Assembly (NCBI GenBank): GCA_037445895.1
Contig: JBBIJO010000019.1
Span: 1 to 29,783, forward strand
Length of the DNA: 29,783 bases
DNA from: JBBIJO01 sp037445895
GTDB taxonomy: Bacteria; Bacteroidota; Ignavibacteria; Kapaibacteriales; UBA2268
Reading direction: 5' to 3'
The notes beneath the pieces are model-generated. The model saw nothing but the letters and a program-made list of their open reading frames with translations. It had not been told where the DNA came from and searched no databases. Shown here in pieces: positions 25,050 through 29,783 of the stretch (positions are counted from its first letter, which is position 1; each line of letters begins with the position of its first letter). Position numbers and translations under genes: made by a program.

Positions 25050-25796
25050 ATGGGTAATCGTTTAGAAAATAGAGTAGCGGTTGTTACGGGTGGTTGCCGC
25101 GGAATCGGAAAAGCAATAGTCGAGCTTTTTGCTTCCGAAGGTGCTTTTGTTTATGCTTGGGACTTCAAGGTTCCCGAGCGCGGCGAGCCTTTTATTGAAG
25201 TGCCTTCATTGAAAGAAAGAGTGGCGACAGTTCAAGTTGACGTTACTTCGGCAGATTCTGTTAACCGTGCAGCCCAAATTCTTTTAGACGAAAAAGGAAA
25301 AGTAGATATATTAGTGAACAATGCGGGTATTACTCGCGATAACTTACTTATCCGAATGGACGAAGCAGAATGGGATACTGTATTGAATACGAATCTTAAA
25401 GGCGCTTTTTTTGTAACGAAGTCGCTTGTTCGCACAATGATGAGCCAGCGATACGGCAAAATCATTAACATAACCTCTATTGTAGGTATTATTGGGAATT
25501 CCGGACAAGCGAACTATTCTGCTTCGAAAGCAGGTTTGATTGGTTTTACTAAATCAATTGCAAAGGAACTTGCCGGACGTAACATATTGGTTAATTGCAT
25601 AGCACCAGGATTTGTTCGAACACCAATGACCGATAAATTGACCGATGAGCAAAAATCACTCTTTCTCCAAAATATTCCTTTGAAAAGACCAGCCGAACCC
25701 ATCGATGTTGCAAATGTTGCTTTGTTCCTTGCTTCCGACGAATCTAATTATATTACCGGCCAGGTAATTAATGTAGATGGTGGATTAGTAATGTAA
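25050..25796 (+). CDS. fabG: 3-oxoacyl-ACP reductase
   Basis: NADPH-dependent reduction of 3-oxoacyl-ACP. At 248 residues it is a classical short-chain dehydrogenase: TGGCRGIGKA at 13-22, NNAG at 90-93, Asn115, and the Ser143, Tyr156, Lys160 catalytic set (ITSIVGIIG and YSASKAG). The tail INVDGGLVM is typical of FabG. The ATG at 25050 is preferred; GTG at 25044 and TTG at 25047 are in frame but closer to the AAGAG site. A TAAATTTG box at 25024-25031 could give an internal promoter, but its nearest TTTG is only 14 nt upstream. Confidence 0.95.
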   Translation: MGNRLENRVAVVTGGCRGIGKAIVELFASEGAFVYAWDFKVPERGEPFIEVPSLKERVATVQVDVTSADSVNRAAQILLDEKGKVDILVNNAGITRDNLLIRMDEAEWDTVLNTNLKGAFFVTKSLVRTMMSQRYGKIINITSIVGIIGNSGQANYSASKAGLIGFTKSIAKELAGRNILVNCIAPGFVRTPMTDKLTDEQKSLFLQNIPLKRPAEPIDVANVALFLASDESNYITGQVINVDGGLVM

Positions 25797-25849
25797 TTTT
25801 GATTAATATTTCTTAATTTTATGTTTCACAAATATTTATGGAGTGTAAA

Positions 25850-26089
25850 ATGGCTGATATCAAACAAAAAGTAACCGAGATTGTCGTCAAAAAACTTGGT
25901 GTCGAAGAATCCCAAGTAACCGAAAGTGCTAACTTTATCAAAGATCTCGGAGCCGATTCATTGGACACAGTCGAATTGATTATGGAGTTCGAGAAAGAAT
26001 TTGGCATTACAATCGAGGACAGTGAGGCAGAAAAAATTCAAACTGTTGGCGATGTGGTTACTTTTCTGAGCGATAAGGTTGGCGGATAA
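25850..26089 (+). CDS. acpP: Acyl carrier protein
   Basis: A 79-residue acidic carrier that holds growing acyl chains on phosphopantetheine. Ser37 in GADSLDTVELIM is the attachment site. Helices 1-4 match the family, and the length is normal. The ATG at 25850 is chosen because the in-frame ATG at 25838 is part of the GGAG ribosome site (25840-25843). A TAATTTTG box at 25794-25801 overlaps the fabG stop and may add expression, as ACP is needed in large amounts. Confidence 0.97.
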   Translation: MADIKQKVTEIVVKKLGVEESQVTESANFIKDLGADSLDTVELIMEFEKEFGITIEDSEAEKIQTVGDVVTFLSDKVGG

Positions 26090-26112
26090 TTTTTCACAAA
26101 CGTAAAAGTTTT

Positions 26113-27372
26113 ATGCCTAAATATAGCTTTCCTAAGGTTGTTGTTACTGGCGTCGGGGTTGTATCCCCGATAGGTAATACAACGGAAGAATTCTGGAACG
26201 CACTGATTGCTGGAACAAGCGGTGCCGATTTCATTTCTCGATTCGATACTACTCACTATGATACTAAATTTGCTTGCGAAGTAAAAAACTTCGACCCATT
26301 GGCTTACCTGAATCGGAAAGAAGCCCAACGAATGGACCTTTTCACTCAATATGCGATTGCTTCGGCACACCAAGCGATTGAGGATGCAGGTTTGAATCTC
26401 GACAAAGTAGATAAAAACCGTGTCGGGGTTGTCTATGGTTCTGGTATTGGAGGAATGTGGACTTATCACGAGCAGCAACAGATAGTTTACGAACGAGGTG
26501 GAAAACCAGACCGCATTTCTCCATTCTTTATTCCTATGATGATTTCCGATATTGCCGCTGGGCATATTGCCATTCGATGGGGATTTAAAGGACCTAATTA
26601 TGCTACCACATCGGCTTGTGCAACGTCGTCGCACGCTCTTGCCGATGCTCTAATGCTGATACAGCGTGGTGATGCCGACGTAATGGTTGTTGGGGGAAGC
26701 GAAGGTGCTATATGTCCGATGGGTGTTGGTGGATTCAATTCGATGAAGGCGCTTTCGACTCGCAACGACAGCCCCAAAACAGCTTCTCGTCCGTTCGACA
26801 AAGACCGTGATGGCTTTGTTATGGGCGAAGGTGGGGGAACACTCGTCCTCGAAACATTGGAACACGCTTTGAATCGCGGTGCTCGAATATATGCCGAATT
26901 TGCTGGGATTGGTTTAACCGACGATGCTTTCCACATTACCCAGCCTGCCCCCGGCGGCGAAGGTGCCGTTCGTTCAATGCGTGCTGCTTTAAAAGATGCC
27001 GGTTTATTACCGACTGATATCGCCTATATCAATGCGCATGGCACTTCGACGCCATATAACGATAAGAACGAAACCGAAGCAATTAAAACTGTTTTTGGGG
27101 ATTATGCCTATAAAATAAACATTAGCTCGACTAAGTCAATGCATGGGCATTTGCTCGGAGCTGCGGGTGCCATCGAAGCAGTAGCAACCATATTGGCAAT
27201 CGTAAATGGAATTATTCCACCAACCATTAACTACTTTACTCCGGATCCTGATTGTGATTTAAATTATACTCCCAATAAAGCCGAGAAACGTAGTGTGCGT
27301 GCCGCTTTGAGTAATACTTTTGGTTTTGGTGGACACAATGCAACATTGGCATTCAAAGCGATTGAGGTTTAA
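26113..27372 (+). CDS. fabF: 3-oxoacyl-ACP synthase II
   Basis: Elongating condensing enzyme of fatty-acid synthesis. At 419 residues it has the usual length. The Cys-His-His triad is visible: Cys169 in TTSACATSSHAL, His309 in NAHGTSTPYND and His346 in SMHGHLLGAAGA. KDRDGFVMGEGGGTLVLE and the C-terminal SNTFGFGGHNATL are also typical. It follows acpP by 23 nt and precedes rnc, the common acpP-fabF-rnc order. Confidence 0.97.
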   Translation: MPKYSFPKVVVTGVGVVSPIGNTTEEFWNALIAGTSGADFISRFDTTHYDTKFACEVKNFDPLAYLNRKEAQRMDLFTQYAIASAHQAIEDAGLNLDKVDKNRVGVVYGSGIGGMWTYHEQQQIVYERGGKPDRISPFFIPMMISDIAAGHIAIRWGFKGPNYATTSACATSSHALADALMLIQRGDADVMVVGGSEGAICPMGVGGFNSMKALSTRNDSPKTASRPFDKDRDGFVMGEGGGTLVLETLEHALNRGARIYAEFAGIGLTDDAFHITQPAPGGEGAVRSMRAALKDAGLLPTDIAYINAHGTSTPYNDKNETEAIKTVFGDYAYKINISSTKSMHGHLLGAAGAIEAVATILAIVNGIIPPTINYFTPDPDCDLNYTPNKAEKRSVRAALSNTFGFGGHNATLAFKAIEV

Positions 27373-27456
27373 TGAGGTTATTGGCTGCTGAACGTGAAAA
27401 GTTTTTTCGACTTGATATATTATGGTCTTCTTCGGTTCGCTCCGAAGGAGAAATTT

Positions 27457-28188
27457 ATGCATTCTTTCAGTAACCCCAAACTTGGATTTTTAACTGAGGA
27501 ACGAAAACAACAACTCGAAGAAAGGCTTGGTATCCGAATATTCAACACAGAATATTTTGAACAAGCCTTGCTTCATCGTTCCTATCTCCATCTCCTTCCA
27601 AAAGGTCAATATCAATCGAACGAACGCCTCGAGTTCCTTGGCGATTCGATTCTCGGAATGATTATTTCGGATTTCCTATTTCGACAAAATTCGAATCTTT
27701 TGGAAGGCGATTTAACGAAAATCCGTTCCTGGTTGGTCAACAAAAATTCGCTTTCGATTTGTGCTCGCCACCTTGAACTCGAGAAATTTTTGATGGTTAG
27801 TTTTAGCACTGCCAAGACGATTGAAAAAGGTGGGGAATCTATCCTTTCCGATGCCCTCGAAGCTATTATTGGAGCAATTTATTTGGACTCTGGCTTCGAA
27901 TCGGCAAAAAAATTCGTTGTCGGAACACTTATTCCACTTCTCGAAGGAGAAAATATCTTGCAGGATAGAAACTACAAAAGCCTTCTTATGGAAACTGTTC
28001 AAGCCGAAGGGAAACAACCACCCACCTACGAAGTAATCGAAGAAAGCGGTCCATCGCACGATAAAACGTTCGTCGTTGGCGTAGTTGTCGATGGCGAAAT
28101 GCTTGCTACTGGAACGGGAAAAAGCAAAAAAGAGGCTGAACAAAACGCTGCCCGAAAAGCTCTTGAATTTATTTCACGAAAAAATTGA
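27457..28188 (+). CDS. rnc: Ribonuclease III
   Basis: Cuts double-stranded RNA in rRNA and mRNA processing. With the chosen start it has 243 residues. The nuclease domain carries NERLEFLGDSILG (Glu56, Glu59, Asp63) and SDALEAIIGAIYLD (Asp132, Glu135), the metal-binding residues of the family. A double-stranded-RNA-binding domain covers about 170-240 (NYKSLLMETVQAEG, GTGKSKKEAEQNAARKALEF). The ATG at 27457 is placed 6 nt after a perfect AAGGAG (27445-27450). An in-frame GTG at 27394 would add 21 residues with a hydrophobic, basic character and is closer to fabF; it cannot be excluded. Confidence 0.93.
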   Translation: MHSFSNPKLGFLTEERKQQLEERLGIRIFNTEYFEQALLHRSYLHLLPKGQYQSNERLEFLGDSILGMIISDFLFRQNSNLLEGDLTKIRSWLVNKNSLSICARHLELEKFLMVSFSTAKTIEKGGESILSDALEAIIGAIYLDSGFESAKKFVVGTLIPLLEGENILQDRNYKSLLMETVQAEGKQPPTYEVIEESGPSHDKTFVVGVVVDGEMLATGTGKSKKEAEQNAARKALEFISRKN

Positions 28189-28197
28189 AAGGAAAAA

Positions 28198-29655
28198 ATG
28201 GAACCTTTATTGTTCGAAAAAAGCAAGCCAGGACGCAAAGGCTATACTTTACCAAAAACCGAACTTGAGCAATTTAATCCCAAAAATCATCTGCCGGAAA
28301 AGTTTATTCGGAAGCGGGAGATAAATTTGCCGGAACTCCCCGAAACCGAAGTTGCCCGTCATTTCGTCCGTCTTTCGCATTTAAATTATTGCATCGAAGA
28401 AAATGTTTACCCCTTAGGGTCCTGCACAATGAAGTATAATCCCAAAGTAAACGAAAAAATTGCTGCATTCGATGGCTTCGCAAATCTTCATCCTTATAGC
28501 GACGAAGATAGTTGCCAAGGTGCCTTGCAATTGATGTATGAACTGGGAGAAAGTTTGAAGAAAATCACCGGTTTTAGGGGGGTCTCTTTGCAACCTGCTT
28601 CTGGTTCACAAGGAGAACTAACCGGACTTTTGCTCTTTCGTGCTTACCATCGCGACCGAAACGATACTCGAAGAACAAAAATACTTATTCCCGATTCTGC
28701 ACACGGAACAAATCCCGCTTCGTGTGCAATTGCTGGTTTCCAAGTTGTAGCGATTAAATCCGATTCAGATGGCCGGGTTAAGCTTGATGATTTGAAACGA
28801 AATGCCGACGACACTTGTGCCGGTTTTATGTTGACGAACCCAAATACCGTTGGCTTGTTCGAAAAAAATATTCTCGAAATCGAAAAAATTATCCACGGAT
28901 GTGGCGGGTTGATGTATATGGATGGGGCAAATTTAAATGCTTTGCTTGGAATTGTTAAGCCAGCGGATATGGGTTTCGATTGTATGCATATTAATCTACA
29001 CAAAACATTCTCTACTCCGCACGGCGGAGGGGGTCCCGGCGCCGGGCCTGTTTGTGTGAACGAGAAATTAGAGCCTTACTTGCCGATTCCATTAATTGTG
29101 AAAAATGGGAACAAATACCAATTCGAGGAGAATCTACCAAAATCTATCGGCAAGGTTCATTCTTTCTTTGGTAATTTCCTTGTCTTCGTTCGTGCTTATG
29201 CTTATATTTTGATGAATGGAACCGAAGGGTTGAAAGAAATTAGTCGTTCGGCTATCATCAACGCAAATTATTTGTTCGAAAAACTTAAAAGCAAATACGC
29301 TTTCCCTTTCGACGAACATTGTATGCACGAGTTTGTCATAACTGGCGAAAACCAGAAGAAATTTGGAGTAACTACAAAAGATTTGGCGAAAAGGATATTA
29401 GACTATGGATTCTATGCTCCAACAATTTATTTCCCGTTAATAGTTCACGAGGCGATGTTGGTCGAACCAACCGAAACCGAGACAAAAGAACGATTGGACG
29501 CATTCTCCGAGGTTATGTTGAAAGTTGCCGAAGAAGCGGAAACCAATCCCGAACTTTTGCTTTCAGCTCCGTATAATACACCAGTTCGGCGGGTTGACGA
29601 TGCTCGTGCGGCTCGATTCGTTAACGTCAATTATTTCAAAGGAGAAATAAGGTAG
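28198..29655 (+). CDS. gcvPB: Glycine dehydrogenase (decarboxylating) subunit 2
   Basis: Carries the pyridoxal-phosphate site of the P-protein of the glycine cleavage system, which decarboxylates glycine and passes the aminomethyl group to lipoyl-H-protein. At 485 residues it is the C-terminal half of a split P-protein. Seen: YPLGSCTMKYNPK (71-83), PASGSQGELTGLL, DSAHGTNPASCA (166-177), and Lys269 in NLHKTFSTPHGGGGPGAG as the cofactor lysine. The partner gcvPA is not in the window. It starts 9 nt after rnc, preceded by AAAGGAAAAA, so it is probably read through from the fab-rnc operon. Confidence 0.96.
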   Translation: MEPLLFEKSKPGRKGYTLPKTELEQFNPKNHLPEKFIRKREINLPELPETEVARHFVRLSHLNYCIEENVYPLGSCTMKYNPKVNEKIAAFDGFANLHPYSDEDSCQGALQLMYELGESLKKITGFRGVSLQPASGSQGELTGLLLFRAYHRDRNDTRRTKILIPDSAHGTNPASCAIAGFQVVAIKSDSDGRVKLDDLKRNADDTCAGFMLTNPNTVGLFEKNILEIEKIIHGCGGLMYMDGANLNALLGIVKPADMGFDCMHINLHKTFSTPHGGGGPGAGPVCVNEKLEPYLPIPLIVKNGNKYQFEENLPKSIGKVHSFFGNFLVFVRAYAYILMNGTEGLKEISRSAIINANYLFEKLKSKYAFPFDEHCMHEFVITGENQKKFGVTTKDLAKRILDYGFYAPTIYFPLIVHEAMLVEPTETETKERLDAFSEVMLKVAEEAETNPELLLSAPYNTPVRRVDDARAARFVNVNYFKGEIR

Positions 29656-29658
29656 TTT

Positions 29659-29686
29659 TTTGGTAAAAGAATATTTCTTAATTTTG
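29659..29686 (+). promoter_or_regulatory. Promoter of tRNA-Leu
   Basis: TAATTTTG (29679-29686) is an exact -7 box ending 8 nt before the tRNA; TTTG (29659-29662) lies 16 nt upstream, slightly short of the usual 19. The tRNA would thus have a very short 5' leader. Confidence 0.6.
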
Positions 29687-29694
29687 CATTGACC

Positions 29695-29780
29695 GCTCGG
29701 ATGGCGGAATAGGTAGACGCACAGGACTTAAAATCCTGTGGGCATTTATGCCCGTGTGGGTCCGAGTCCCACTCCGAGCA
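29695..29780 (+). tRNA. tRNA-Leu (anticodon UAA)
   Basis: A complete class II cloverleaf of 86 nt. Acceptor stem GCTCGGA (29695-29701) with TCCGAGC (29773-29779) and discriminator A; D stem GCG/CGC; anticodon stem CAGGA/TCCTG with loop CTTAAAA, giving anticodon TAA at 29729-29731; a long variable arm (GGGCA..TGCCC); T stem GTGGG/CCCAC. CCA is not encoded (CAA follows). The T-loop reads TCCGAGT, so position 55 is C rather than the near-universal T. It decodes UUA, and UUG by wobble. Confidence 0.95.
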
Positions 29781-29783
29781 CAA

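Noticed and set aside
26038..26634. Open frame of 198 codons antisense to acpP/fabF
   Set aside because: It lies opposite conserved fabF sequence and translates to a low-complexity, Ser/Arg-rich product with no family features.
1..29783. Possible mobile element, prophage or defence island
   Set aside because: No transposase, integrase, phage or defence gene was recognised, and no attachment-like repeat was seen at the terminal tRNA within the window.

Overview
The window is an ordinary chromosomal segment of an AT-leaning, Gram-negative bacterium of the Bacteroidota/Chlorobi superphylum. Three secreted proteins end in type IX secretion (T9SS) type A-like sorting domains. There are several lipoproteins and an outer-membrane barrel candidate. 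Many genes are preceded by a TAnnTTTG box, the -7 element read by the Bacteroidota housekeeping sigma factor. The fused E1-E2 2-oxoglutarate dehydrogenase and the split glycine decarboxylase (gcvPB) fit an Ignavibacteria/Kapabacteria-like lineage better than typical Bacteroidia, but the lineage call is inference. No phage, transposase, CRISPR array or rRNA was seen.

Layout. 1-1.9 kb: a small cysteine-rich secreted protein and a T9SS cargo protein on the plus strand. 2.0-7.1 kb (minus): a 1192-residue Kgd-type 2-oxoglutarate dehydrogenase and a parallel beta-helix T9SS cargo. 7.3-11.8 kb (plus): a cysteine-rich lipoprotein, dapA, a DUF6544 membrane protein, a zinc-ribbon methyltransferase and ssb. 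11.8-16.5 kb (minus): a tightly coupled four-gene operon made of a 769-residue T9SS surface protein, an outer-membrane barrel protein, a methyltransferase and an enoyl-CoA hydratase-like protein. 16.8-21.05 kb (plus): a 611-residue polytopic membrane protein, UDP-glucose dehydrogenase and a DUF2807 lipoprotein. 21.2-29.66 kb (plus): one long run yceD-rpmF-plsX-fabH-fabD-fabG-acpP-fabF-rnc-gcvPB with short gaps, behind a near-consensus promoter. The window ends with tRNA-Leu(UAA).

The fatty-acid block supplies phospholipid acyl chains: FabD loads malonyl onto ACP, FabH starts chains, FabF elongates, FabG reduces, and PlsX moves the acyl chain to phosphate. It is joined in the usual way to ribosome-related genes (yceD, rpmF, rnc). 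The most unusual signals are not a new gene system. They are (i) a strong codon-context bias, with C at the wobble position before GAN codons, so CGA/TCG trimers are abundant; (ii) a tRNA-Leu whose T-loop has C instead of T at position 55; (iii) the E1-E2 fused Kgd; (iv) the translationally coupled surface-protein/methyltransferase/hydratase operon; and (v) a motif of about 26 nt shared by two distant intergenic regions.
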